A stretch of 35,848 bases of DNA. It comes from Actinomadura sp. KC345. GTDB lineage: Bacteria; Actinomycetota; Actinomycetes; Streptosporangiales; Streptosporangiaceae. Location of the stretch: contig NZ_SMKH01000046.1 of NCBI RefSeq assembly GCF_004348515.1, positions 1 to 35,848 on the forward strand. Reading direction: 5' to 3'. Below are positions 1-7,756 of this stretch, one piece after another. Position 1 is the first letter of the stretch; every line of letters begins with the position of its first letter. Under the pieces are notes generated by a model. The model was not told the DNA's origin, did no database searches, and worked only from the letters and a program-made list of their open reading frames with translations. Made by a program: the position numbers and the translations under genes.

Positions 1-991
1 AGGCCGGGGTGGGGCCAGTTCTCGATCTTGATCAGTTGGCCGGTGCTGGAGGCGGTCACGTAGGCGGTGCGCATGTCGGGACCGCCCCAGGTGATGTTGG
101 TGATGCCCGGGTCGTCGTCGACGTTGATGTCGACGAACCGGACGAGGTCGCCCTTGGGGCTGACGATCGAGATGCCCGCGTGGATCATGGAGGCGACGCA
201 GATGTTGCCGTGGCCGTCCACGCCGAGGGAGTCGAAGTTGGTGTAGTCGGGGGCGGTGTAGAGGAAGTTGCCGCCGCCGGAGCCGCCGAGGGACCTGCCG
301 CCCTTGATCTCGCCGGGGCCGGTGACGTCCCACCACCAGACCCGGGCCGTGTAGGTCTCGCTGACGTACAGGCGGGTGCCGTCCGGGGAGAGGCCGATGC
401 CGTTGGGGCCCTCCATTCCGCCGGCGATCATCTCGATGGACGAGCCGTCGGCCTTCGCGTAGAAGAGGCGGCCCTTGTCGCCGGTGACGCCGTCGCTCTT
501 GCCGTAGTCGGTGAAGTAGATGCCGCCGTGGGCGTCGACGACCAGGTCGTTCGGGCCGCGCAGGCCCTCGCTGTAGAGGGTCTCGACGGAGCCGTCCGAC
601 AGGTCGACGGCCTGGATGCTGCCCGTGGTGTAGTCGTCGGGGATGCCGCCGGCGAAGACGAAGCCGCCGACTTCGAAGCGGTTCAGGCCGCCGGAGTTGG
701 CGATGTAGACGCGGCCGTCCGGCCGAGCGCCGAGCCGTTGGGGCCGCCGCCCGTCTCGGCGGCGACGGACGTGGTGCCGTCCGGCCTGACGCGGGTGAGG
801 GTGCCGCGGTGCAGCTCCACGACCAGGACGTCGCCGTTGGGAAGGACGGTCGGGCCCTCCGGGAACATCAGGCCGTCGGCCAGCTTGGTGATCTTCAATT
901 TCCTCCCCTTTCGCGGGCGGCCGGCGGCCGTGGTGCCGAGGACGGCGGCGGCCCCGAGCCCGCCGAGCAGCCCTCTGCGGGTGAGCGTCAT
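1..991 (-). pseudogene. SMP-30/gluconolactonase-like exported protein, frameshifted and cut by the window edge
   Basis: The gene reads leftward from the ATG at 991, which overlaps the stop of the acyl-CoA dehydrogenase (ATGA, 988-991). The N-terminus carries a twin-arginine signal (LTRRGLLGGLGAAAVLG), so Tat export is likely. Next come SMP-30-type repeats (FPEGPTVLPNGDVLVVE, then GPNGSALG). At about 718-723 the frame breaks: adding one base in the CGGCCGGAC stretch restores ...LGPDGRVYIANSGG..., and the frame then stays open to the window edge with typical beta-propeller motifs (GLRGPNDLVVD, YFTDYGKSDG, GLSPDGTRLYVSET, NITWGGPD). The family hydrolyses lactones with a metal ion. In this operon it could open a lactone to the hydroxyacid used by the acyl-CoA synthetase (inference). 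The missing base is either a real mutation or a sequencing error. The C-terminus lies outside the window. Confidence 0.85.
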
Positions 992-2142
992 TCCATCGCC
1001 CGCAGGATCCGGCGGGCGGTGCTCTGGATGTGCACCTCGTCCGGGCCGTCGTAGACGCGGGCCTCGCGGGCGTGGCGGTACATCCGCGACAGCGGCGTGT
1101 CGTCGGTGAGGCCCATGGCGCCGTGGACCTGGATGGCGCGGTCGACGACGTTGTGCAGCATGCGGGCGCCGACGACCTTGATCGCGCCGATCTCGATGCG
1201 GGCTTGGCTCCCGGCGTCGATCTGCTCGGCCGCCTGGAGGGTCAGCAGCCGGGACGCCTGGATCTCGGTGTAGGAGTCGAAGACGTGCTGCTGCATGAGC
1301 TGCTTGGCCGAGAGCGGCTCGCCGAAGGCGACGCGGGTGCCGAGGCGGGCGCACATCAGCTCGAACGCGCGTTGGGCCTGGCCGAGCCACCGCATGCAGT
1401 GGAAGATCCGGCCGGGGCCGAGGCGGTCCTGGGCGATGACGAAGCCGTGCCCGCGCGGGCCCAGCAGGTTGTCCGCCGGGACGCGCACGTCGTCGTAGGC
1501 GACCTCGTAGTGGCCGCCGTCGATACCGAGGACGGGCGTCTCCCGGACGATGCGGTAGCCGGGCGTGTCCGTGGGGACGACGATCATGCTGAAGGCGCGG
1601 TGGGGGGCCGTGTCCTCGGGTTCGGTGCGGCACATGACCGTGGTGTAGGCCGCGTTGGCGGCGTTCGTCGTGAACCACTTGCGGCCGCTGATGACCCAGT
1701 GGTCGCCGTCCAGGACGGCCTTCGTCCGCAGCTGGGTCGGGTCGGAGCCGGCGGCGTCGGGCTCGGTCATCGCGAAGCTCGGCGACACCTCGCCCGCGAC
1801 CAGCGGGGCCAGGTAGCGCTCACGCCAGCGGGGGCTCGCGTACTTGTGCAGCATGAGCGAGTCCTGGAGCGTGAACGTGCCGAGGGCGATCTGTCCCCAT
1901 TCGGAGCGTCCCTGTACCTCGTTGACGTAGACGTAGTCGAGGAAGGGGAGGCCGCCGCCGCCCAGTTCGGCGGGGTGACCGAGCGCCCAGAGGCCGGCGT
2001 CCTTGGCCTCCCGCTGGAGTTGCCGGAGTTTCTCCAGGTCGCCGCCGTTGAGGGCGGGCTCGGCGGGCTCGACGCGCTCGGTCATGAACGTGTGGACCGC
2101 GTCGCGGACGTCCCGGACGCGGTCCGGCACGGAGAACAGCAT
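988..2142 (-). CDS. Acyl-CoA dehydrogenase (ACAD10/11 or LvaC-like)
   Basis: A 384-residue FAD-dependent acyl-CoA dehydrogenase, normal length for the family. Visible motifs are FAMTEPDAAGSDPTQLRT (FAD/substrate loop), WVISGRKWFTTNA, the mid-domain LGPGRIFHCMRWLGQAQRAFE, and the C-terminal YDGPDEVH that holds the usual acid/base region of ACAD10/11-type enzymes. ACAD10/11-type enzymes in animals are fused to an APH-like kinase domain. Here such a kinase lies in the divergent arm at 5753-7066, which supports a role on 4-hydroxyacyl-CoA (inference). The ATG at 2142 was chosen because the family N-terminus begins there; the frame is open further upstream, but only as overlap with the preceding gene. 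Only 5 bases separate it from that gene, and its stop overlaps the start of the lactonase gene. Confidence 0.9.
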   Translation of the reverse strand: MLFSVPDRVRDVRDAVHTFMTERVEPAEPALNGGDLEKLRQLQREAKDAGLWALGHPAELGGGGLPFLDYVYVNEVQGRSEWGQIALGTFTLQDSLMLHKYASPRWRERYLAPLVAGEVSPSFAMTEPDAAGSDPTQLRTKAVLDGDHWVISGRKWFTTNAANAAYTTVMCRTEPEDTAPHRAFSMIVVPTDTPGYRIVRETPVLGIDGGHYEVAYDDVRVPADNLLGPRGHGFVIAQDRLGPGRIFHCMRWLGQAQRAFELMCARLGTRVAFGEPLSAKQLMQQHVFDSYTEIQASRLLTLQAAEQIDAGSQARIEIGAIKVVGARMLHNVVDRAIQVHGAMGLTDDTPLSRMYRHAREARVYDGPDEVHIQSTARRILRAME

Positions 2143-2147
2143 CGGCC

Positions 2148-2786
2148 TCACCCGCCGGTCAGGTCGGCGGAGATGTCGCGGTCGCCGTAGCCCTCGGGCG
2201 CGGCGACCTCGACGATCGGTTCCGGGCGGTCGTCGAACTCCAGCCGCAGCGCCCGCGACATCACCGCGTGCATGTCGTACATGCAGGTGATGTAGGTGAG
2301 CTGGAGGATCTCCTTGTCGGAGAGGTGCTCCTTGAGGACGTCGAAGATCGCGTCGGCCACCCGGCCGCCGTCCAGGACGAGCCCGTCGGTGTAGGCGAGG
2401 ACGGCGCGTTCGAGCGGGGAGTAGCAGTCGGCCGTCTGCCAGTGCGGGATCGCCTCGATCTTCTCCTCGGGCATGCCGAGCGCCCGCATCTGCTTGCAGT
2501 GCTGTGAGAACACGAACTGGCTGCCGCGCGCCCACCCGGCCCGGCACTGGCCGAGTTCGCGGAGTACGGGGTCCAGTTCGGCGTTCCGGTACAGCGCGAA
2601 GCCGCGGACGGCGTGCCGGAACACGTCCGGGGACTGCGCGAAGACCGTCCACCAGTCGCCCGGTGACCCGGTCGCGGTGCCGTGGTCGACGGCCGGGTCG
2701 CGGTCGGGTGCGAACAGGTGGTCGTAGAAGAAGAGGATGCGCTCGTCGGTGACCTCGGCGCGGCGGACCTCACGCAGTCGCGGCAT
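2148..2786 (-). CDS. Carboxymuconolactone decarboxylase/AhpD-like protein
   Basis: A 212-residue all-helical AhpD-fold protein. The core region (RAGWARGSQFVFSQHCKQMRALG, split here as RAGWARGSQFVF then SQHCKQMRALG) aligns with the AhpD helix that normally carries CxxC...H, but the two cysteines are replaced by S and V while the histidine remains. Thiol peroxidase chemistry is therefore unlikely; a decarboxylase-like or binding role is possible. The ATG at 2786 gives the expected N-terminus and lies inside the end of the VOC gene (17-bp overlap), so translation is probably coupled. It sits in the acyl-CoA operon between the VOC and ACAD genes. Its exact substrate is unknown. Confidence 0.8.
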   Translation of the reverse strand: MPRLREVRRAEVTDERILFFYDHLFAPDRDPAVDHGTATGSPGDWWTVFAQSPDVFRHAVRGFALYRNAELDPVLRELGQCRAGWARGSQFVFSQHCKQMRALGMPEEKIEAIPHWQTADCYSPLERAVLAYTDGLVLDGGRVADAIFDVLKEHLSDKEILQLTYITCMYDMHAVMSRALRLEFDDRPEPIVEVAAPEGYGDRDISADLTGG

Positions 2787-3351
2787 GCTTGTCCTTGGAA
2801 ACGGTGCGGTCGGCTTCGGTCTTGGGCTCGTGGGAAACGTCGGACTCGTCGAACGTGCGGGTCCAGCAGGCGAATTCGAGGAGGATCCCGTCCGGGTCCT
2901 GGAAGTAGAACGACCGGACGAACACGCCCTCGTCGAAGTCCCTGGCGATGCCCATCGGGCTGTCATCGTGGTTGAGGATCGGGCTGACCTTGACGCCCTT
3001 CTCCTTCAGCCTGCGGCGGTAGTCCTCGAACTTCTCGACGGGGACGTGGAACGCGACGTGGTTCATCGACCCGACCGCGCTGAGCAGCTCGCCCTCTTCG
3101 GGACGGCCCTTCGGCGCGGAGATGCCCGGGACGGGGTCCGGCGCGTCCGGGAACCAGAAGAACGCCACGCAGTCGCCGCCGCCGCAGTCGAAGAAGAAGT
3201 GCTGGCCCATGCCGCCGGGCAGGTCCAGGGTCTTGATGAGCGGCATTCCGAGGACGCCGGAGTAGAAGTCGATGGTGCGCTTCATGTCGGACGACACCAG
3301 CGCCAGGTGGTTGATGCCACCGAGCTCGAACTCGGTGTTTCCGGTGGTCAT
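2770..3351 (-). CDS. VOC-family (glyoxalase/extradiol dioxygenase-fold) metalloprotein
   Basis: A 193-residue protein with two beta-alpha-beta-beta-beta modules. The N-module has GINHLALVSSDMKRTIDFYSGVLG and the C-module SMNHVAFHVP and FYFQDPDGILLEFAC. H15, H98 and E159 fit the metal triad of type I extradiol-like VOC enzymes. Family members are dioxygenases, isomerases, epimerases or lyases, so the reaction cannot be fixed from sequence. It is the second gene of the leftward operon: its ATG overlaps the synthetase stop (ATGA, 3348-3351) and its 3' end overlaps the AhpD-like gene. Confidence 0.85.
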   Translation of the reverse strand: MTTGNTEFELGGINHLALVSSDMKRTIDFYSGVLGMPLIKTLDLPGGMGQHFFFDCGGGDCVAFFWFPDAPDPVPGISAPKGRPEEGELLSAVGSMNHVAFHVPVEKFEDYRRRLKEKGVKVSPILNHDDSPMGIARDFDEGVFVRSFYFQDPDGILLEFACWTRTFDESDVSHEPKTEADRTVSKDKHAATA

Positions 3352-4883
3352 GAGACCTCCCTGTAGAGGGTGCGAAGGTCGCGTTTCAGGACCTTTCCTG
3401 CGACGTTTCTGGGGAGTTCGGAGACGATGTCGACGCGGCGCGGGACCTTGTAGCCGCCGAGGTGCTCGCGGGCGAAGGCGATGATCTGCTCGGGGGTGGC
3501 GTCCTCGGGGGTGGCGTCCTCGGCGGCGGCGTCCCGCTTCAGCACGACGGCGGCGCGGACCGACTCGCCCCAGCGCGGGTCCGGGACGCCGAACACGGCG
3601 GCGTCGGCGACCGCGGGATGCCGGTAGAGGACCTGCTCGACCTCCCGGGACGCGACGTTCTCCCCGCCCGTGATGATCATGTCTTTGATCCGGTCGACGA
3701 TGTAGACCATTCCCTCTTCATCCTGCCGGACGACGTCGCCGGTGCGGAACCAGCCGTCCGCGAACGCCAACTCGGTCAGCTCCGGCTCGCGCCAGTAGCC
3801 GCGCATCACCTGGTCGCAGCGGACGATCATCTCCCCCGGCTCACCGGGCGGGACGTCGTTGAGGTCGGCGTCCACGATCCGGATGTCGGCGAGGTCCATG
3901 ACGCGGCCGGCGGCGGCGAGCAGGTGCGTCTCCCCGGCGGCGGCGCGGCGGTGCTCCTCGATCCCGAAGTGCAGGATGTTGCCGCCCAGCTCGCTCATCC
4001 CCATGCCCTGGTAGAAGTCGCAGCCGAGGACGTCCATCCCGCGGCGCAGCACCTCGGCGGGGATGGCGGACGCGCCGTACCCGATGGCCTCCAGCGTGCC
4101 GAGGTCGCGGTCCTCGATCCCGGGGTGCGACAGCAGGAACGCGATCATCGTGGGCGCCAGCCCGGTCTGGGTGATCTTCCATTCGGAGACCAGGCGCAGG
4201 AACGTGTCGTTGTCGTAGGACCGGACGATGCCCACGGTCGCGGCCCGCATGTGGAACACGAGCACCGTGTAGCCGCCGACGTGGCACATCGGGAAACAGA
4301 ACAGGAACCGGGTCGCGTCGGGGATGTCCCAGGTCGCGACCGAGCTGATGATCCCGGTGACGAGGTTGCGGTGGCTCAGCGTGACGCCCTTGGGGCTGCC
4401 GGTCGTCCCGCTGGTGTAGACGAGCCAGGCGATGGAGTCCTCACCGGGGCGCGGCGGCTCGGTGGCCGGAGCCTGCGCGACGAGCTCCGGGAAGTCGCCG
4501 TCCAGGTCCAGGACGGCCTTCACCGTGGGCATGTCGTCCTTCAGCCGCTCCATGGCCTCGCGGTACTCGCCGCTCACGATCAGCACCGACGCCTGCGCGT
4601 GGTCGACGAGCCCCGCGATCTCGGACGGGTGGAGCCGGTGGTTGAGGAAGGTCAGCGCCATGCCCGCGGCGGGGACGCCGTAGTAGAGGTCGAGGTACTC
4701 GGGCCTGTTGCCGGACAGGACCGCCACCCGGTCGCCCGGCTCCGCGAGGGTCCGCAGCGCGTTGGCCGTCCGGCGCACCCGGTCCCGCAGCCCGGCGAAG
4801 GTGATCGCCTCGTCCTCGAACAGGACGGCCGTGCGCTCCGGGTGCTTGCGGGCCGCGTACTCGACGATGTCGTTGATCAGCAT
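3348..4883 (-). CDS. Acyl-CoA synthetase (AMP-forming, LvaE/FadD-like)
   Basis: An ANL-superfamily ligase of 511 residues that activates a carboxylic acid to its CoA thioester through an acyl-AMP. Motifs from the chosen start: YTSGTTGSPKG (about 156-166, AMP/P-loop), YQGMGMSELGG, RTGDVVRQDEEGMVYIVDR, IKDMIITGGENV (hinge) and the C-terminal RNVAGKVLKRDL, which holds the catalytic lysine. The frame is open up to an ATG at 4925, but that codon sits inside the 27-bp palindrome. I therefore prefer the ATG at 4883, where the family N-terminus begins; an in-frame GTG just upstream beside GGGGAGG is another option. It is the first gene of the leftward operon, divergent from the TetR gene. Confidence 0.9.
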   Translation of the reverse strand: MLINDIVEYAARKHPERTAVLFEDEAITFAGLRDRVRRTANALRTLAEPGDRVAVLSGNRPEYLDLYYGVPAAGMALTFLNHRLHPSEIAGLVDHAQASVLIVSGEYREAMERLKDDMPTVKAVLDLDGDFPELVAQAPATEPPRPGEDSIAWLVYTSGTTGSPKGVTLSHRNLVTGIISSVATWDIPDATRFLFCFPMCHVGGYTVLVFHMRAATVGIVRSYDNDTFLRLVSEWKITQTGLAPTMIAFLLSHPGIEDRDLGTLEAIGYGASAIPAEVLRRGMDVLGCDFYQGMGMSELGGNILHFGIEEHRRAAAGETHLLAAAGRVMDLADIRIVDADLNDVPPGEPGEMIVRCDQVMRGYWREPELTELAFADGWFRTGDVVRQDEEGMVYIVDRIKDMIITGGENVASREVEQVLYRHPAVADAAVFGVPDPRWGESVRAAVVLKRDAAAEDATPEDATPEQIIAFAREHLGGYKVPRRVDIVSELPRNVAGKVLKRDLRTLYREVS

Positions 4884-4906
4884 GGCCGGCCCCCGCACCT
4901 CCCCTG

Positions 4907-4933
4907 AAGTTGACTTGACAGTCATATCAACTT
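4907..4933. promoter_or_regulatory. 27-bp palindromic operator between the acyl-CoA operon and tetR
   Basis: Eleven of 13 base pairs are symmetrical around A4920. The outer arms are AAGTTGA (4907-4913) and TCAACTT (4927-4933), and the inner arms TGAC (4916-4919) and GTCA (4921-4924). It lies in the divergent gap between the synthetase gene and the TetR gene. That is the usual place for the site of a local TetR repressor controlling both arms. The binding assignment is inference. Confidence 0.75.
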
Positions 4934-5000
4934 ACTCGATTCTCGGATACTCTTCCTGCGAACATCGGTTTGTCAAGACCCGGCGAAGGGATCAGCGGCC

Positions 5001-5627
5001 ATGCGAGGCGGGGGCGATCCAGCAGGTCAGCAGGCACCGCTGACCGAGCGCGGCGCCCGGACCCGGGAGCGCCTCGTCGTCGCCGCGCGCGAGGTGTTCG
5101 AGGAGCGCGGCTTCCTGGAGACCCGCGTCGCGCACATCACCCGGCACGCCAACGTGGCCTACGGCTCCTTCTACACCTACTTCCCGTCCAAGGAGGCGGT
5201 GTTCCTGGAGGTCGCCGACCGGCTCTTCGAGGACATGACGCACCACGACCTCGTCCCGGCCGCCGGCCCGTCCCCCGCCGACCGCGTCCGCCGCGCCAAC
5301 CGCGCCTACTACGAGGCGTACCGCCGCAACGCGAAGATGATGGCGATCATCGAGCAGGTCTCGACGTTCAACGAGGAGTTCCAGGAGATGCGCCGCAAGC
5401 ACCGCGCCGAAGCCTGGGGCCGCTCGGTGAAGGCCATCGAACGCTGGCAGCGCGCCGGTGTCGTCCCGTCCGACCTCGACGCGGAGATGACCTCCCGCGC
5501 ACTGGCAGCCATGGTCGACCACTCGTTGTACCTGTGGCTCGTCCAGGGCGACGACAACGCCGACACCGAACGCCTCCTGGACACCCTCGACGCCGTCACC
5601 GTCCGCGCTCTCGGCCTTCCGGCCTGA
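5001..5627 (+). CDS. TetR-family transcriptional regulator
   Basis: A 208-residue regulator. The N-terminal helix-turn-helix (RTRERLVVAAREVFEERGF, then ITRHANVAYGSFYTYFPSKEAVF) is a classic TetR DNA-binding domain at about residues 20-67, followed by a helical ligand domain. The ATG at 5001 has a GAAGGG site 10 bases upstream. It is divergent from the acyl-CoA operon, with the palindrome at 4907-4933 between them, and probably represses both arms until an acyl-CoA or acid ligand appears (inference from family and position). The kinase-DUF6285 gene follows on the same strand. Confidence 0.92.
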   Translation: MRGGGDPAGQQAPLTERGARTRERLVVAAREVFEERGFLETRVAHITRHANVAYGSFYTYFPSKEAVFLEVADRLFEDMTHHDLVPAAGPSPADRVRRANRAYYEAYRRNAKMMAIIEQVSTFNEEFQEMRRKHRAEAWGRSVKAIERWQRAGVVPSDLDAEMTSRALAAMVDHSLYLWLVQGDDNADTERLLDTLDAVTVRALGLPA

Positions 5628-5645
5628 CCCCTGAGAAGGAGACCC

Positions 5646-5756
5646 GTGGAACTCGCCGACCGTTTCATGGCCGCCATCACCTCCGGAGACGCCGACACCC
5701 GGGGCAGCGACCCGCTCCGCGACCTCGCCGCCGCCCAGCGGACGGCGCGCGCATGA
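5646..5756 (+). CDS. 36-codon leader ORF coupled to the kinase gene
   Basis: A GTG at 5646 stands 4 bases after a strong AAGGAG site (5636-5641). It opens a frame of 36 codons whose TGA overlaps the ATG of the kinase gene (ATGA, 5753-5756). The kinase start has no good site of its own, so ribosomes probably enter here and reinitiate. The first 15 residues (VELADRFMAAITSGD) look like the N-terminus of SnoaL/NTF2-like proteins, so this could be the remnant of a longer gene after internal deletion, or just a leader. No function is claimed. Confidence 0.45.
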   Translation: MELADRFMAAITSGDADTRGSDPLRDLAAAQRTARA

Positions 5757-7066
5757 GCGCCCCGGAGCAGGCGCTCGCCGCCCGCCTGGGCGCGGCCGTG
5801 ACGAACCTGCACCGCCTGTCGGGCGGCGCCAGCCGCGAGACGTGGTCGTTCGAGGCGGACGGCCGCCCGCTGATCCTGCGCCGCGACCCGCCCGCGTCCC
5901 CCGACGCGGAGGCCATGGCCCGCGAGGCCGCCCTCCTGGCCTCCGCCGCCGCCGTGGACGTGCCCGTCCCGCACCTGGTCGACCACGGCGACGACCTGGC
6001 GGGCGCGCCCTACCTGATCATGGAGCGGCTGTCCGGCGAGACGATCCCGCGCCGGCTCCTGCGCGACGAGCGGTTCGCCGGCGTCCGTCCCCGCCTCGCC
6101 CGTGACCTGGGCGGCATCCTGGCCCGCCTCCACACGATGTCGCCGGTCCCCGGCCTGCCCGAGGACGACCCGCTCACCGCGATCACCGCCTACTACACGG
6201 AGTTCGACGAGCCCCGCCCCGCCGTCGAACTGGCCCTGCGCTGGCTGCACGAGCACCGCCCGCCCGCGTCCGGCCGCCGGACGGTCGTCCACGGCGACTT
6301 CCGCAACGGCAACCTCATGATCGACACGACCGGCGTCACCGGCGTCCTGGACTGGGAACTCGCCCACACCGGCGACCCGGCCGAGGATTTCGGCTGGCTC
6401 TGCGTGAAGGCGTGGCGCTTCGGCTCCCCCCATCCCGTGGGCGGTTTCGGCCCGCGCGAAGACCTCCTGGACGGCTACGCCGCCGCAGGCGGAACCCCGC
6501 CCACCCTCGAAGCACTCCACTGGTGGGAGGTGTACGGCACCCTCCGCTGGACGATCCTGTGCCGCCACCAGGCCGAACGCTTCCTGAGCGGCTCAGACCT
6601 CTCCATCGAGTACGCCGTGCTCGGCCGGAAGGTCTGCGAACAAGAACACGACCTCCTCCTGACCTTGGGCCTCACCGAACCGGCAACCGTCCAAGACCCC
6701 CTGAAGACCGCATCGGCTGCGCCAGCACCACCCCACGACCGCCCCGACGCGTCCACCCTCATCGACGCCGTGGGCGCGTTCCTCCTCGAAGCCGAGCAGC
6801 CCGACGACCGCCTCCGCTTCCACGCCCGCGTAGCCGCGTCCGCCCTCCGCATAGCCCGCCGCGAACTCCTCCTGGGCGACACCCACAAGGCCGCCCACCA
6901 GGCCCGCCTGAAAACCCTGGGCTGCGACTCCGACGCCGACCTGGCGAAGGCCATCCGCGAGGGCACCCTCGACGACCGGAAGGACGAGGTCGTGGCCGCA
7001 GTGAGAGCCTCGATAACCGACAAGCTGACCGTGGCCAACCCCCGCCACCTCTCCCTCCCCGGCTGA
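5753..7066 (+). CDS. APH-type phosphotransferase fused to a DUF6285 domain (LvaA-LvaB-like fusion)
   Basis: A 437-residue fusion. Residues 1-310 are an aminoglycoside-phosphotransferase-like small-molecule kinase of the ACAD10/11 and LvaA type, with the nucleotide loop LSGGASRETWSF, catalytic HGDFRNGN (180-187) and metal-binding VLDWELAHTGDP (D200). After an Ala/Pro-rich linker (about 312-328), residues 329-437 form a DUF6285 domain (DASTLIDAVGAFL, RLRFHARVAASALRIARRE, then VRASITDKLTVANPRHL). In P. putida the kinase LvaA needs the separate small protein LvaB to phosphorylate 4-hydroxyvaleryl-CoA. As I recall, LvaB is a DUF6285 protein, so here the two would be one chain. The upstream leader ORF overlaps the start. 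Substrate assignment is inference. Confidence 0.85.
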   Translation: MSAPEQALAARLGAAVTNLHRLSGGASRETWSFEADGRPLILRRDPPASPDAEAMAREAALLASAAAVDVPVPHLVDHGDDLAGAPYLIMERLSGETIPRRLLRDERFAGVRPRLARDLGGILARLHTMSPVPGLPEDDPLTAITAYYTEFDEPRPAVELALRWLHEHRPPASGRRTVVHGDFRNGNLMIDTTGVTGVLDWELAHTGDPAEDFGWLCVKAWRFGSPHPVGGFGPREDLLDGYAAAGGTPPTLEALHWWEVYGTLRWTILCRHQAERFLSGSDLSIEYAVLGRKVCEQEHDLLLTLGLTEPATVQDPLKTASAAPAPPHDRPDASTLIDAVGAFLLEAEQPDDRLRFHARVAASALRIARRELLLGDTHKAAHQARLKTLGCDSDADLAKAIREGTLDDRKDEVVAAVRASITDKLTVANPRHLSLPG

Positions 7067-7071
7067 TCGCG

Positions 7072-7090
7072 CGGCCGATCTTTTCGGCCG
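7072..7090 (+). terminator. Hairpin downstream of the kinase-DUF6285 gene
   Basis: A 7-bp perfect stem, CGGCCGA (7072-7078) and TCGGCCG (7084-7090), with a 5-base loop, lies 6 bases after the stop codon and is followed by a CTTTTC stretch. It lies in the convergent gap before the leftward TetR gene and probably ends the kinase transcript. The U-tract is short. Confidence 0.5.
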
Positions 7091-7132
7091 GGGGCTTTTC
7101 GAGGACGGGCGGCACCGCGAATTTCGGGTTGG

Positions 7133-7732
7133 TCAATGCGGTGGCTGGTGCAGGGCGGCGGCTATGGCCGTCGACACCGTCTTGTGAACGGTTTCCGGCC
7201 GAGGCGGGGGGCCGGTGCGGTCGGCGAACAGGAGGTGGGCGGCGCCGATCAGGGTGGGGGCGAGCGTGTCTATGTCGGCGTCGGGTCTGATGCGGCCGTG
7301 GGCGCGTTCGGCGGTCAGGTAGGACGCGATCATCGCCGTGGCCTCGGTCAGGAGCGGGACGCCGGTGGGAATGGTCTCGCGCAGGCGGGTGCGGAGGGCG
7401 TCGCGCGAGGTGATCAGGCTGACGATCGCCACGGCGACCGAGCCGAACAGGTCCGCCAGCGCGCCGGTGAGGTTGCCGGCGACCGTGCCGGTTCCGGCGG
7501 AATCCCGGAGGGCGGCCGACTCGGCGTCGAGCCGGGCGATGCGGTCCAGGACGAGTTCGGCGAGGAAGGCGTCGAAGTCGGTGAAGTGGCGGTGCAGGAC
7601 GCCCTTCGCGCAGCCCGCCTCCATGGTGACCGCCCGGCTGGTCAGCGCGCTCGGCCCGTCCCGCAGCAGGACGCGTTCGGCGGCGTCGAAGAGCTGGTCG
7701 CGCACGTCGCGCATGGCGACCCCTGTCGGCAT
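7133..7732 (-). CDS. TetR-family transcriptional regulator
   Basis: A 199-residue protein from the ATG at 7732, chosen because GGGGAAGG lies 5 bases upstream; an upstream GTG at 7765 falls inside the operator and was rejected. The N-terminal helix-turn-helix is visible (VRDQLFDAAERVLLRDG, then SRAVTMEAGCAKGVLHRHF). The C-terminal helical domain is unremarkable. It is divergent from the methyltransferase gene at 7786, and two copies of GTGGGC-N4-GCCCAC lie between them. It probably represses itself and the methyltransferase (inference). Confidence 0.9.
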   Translation of the reverse strand: MPTGVAMRDVRDQLFDAAERVLLRDGPSALTSRAVTMEAGCAKGVLHRHFTDFDAFLAELVLDRIARLDAESAALRDSAGTGTVAGNLTGALADLFGSVAVAIVSLITSRDALRTRLRETIPTGVPLLTEATAMIASYLTAERAHGRIRPDADIDTLAPTLIGAAHLLFADRTGPPPRPETVHKTVSTAIAAALHQPPH

Positions 7733-7756
7733 GTCCACCTTCCCCGGGCATTGCAG

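Noticed and set aside
4884..4925. ATG at 4925 as the start of the acyl-CoA synthetase
   Set aside because: It lies inside the palindromic operator and adds residues not typical of the family. The ATG at 4883 is preferred, although not proven.
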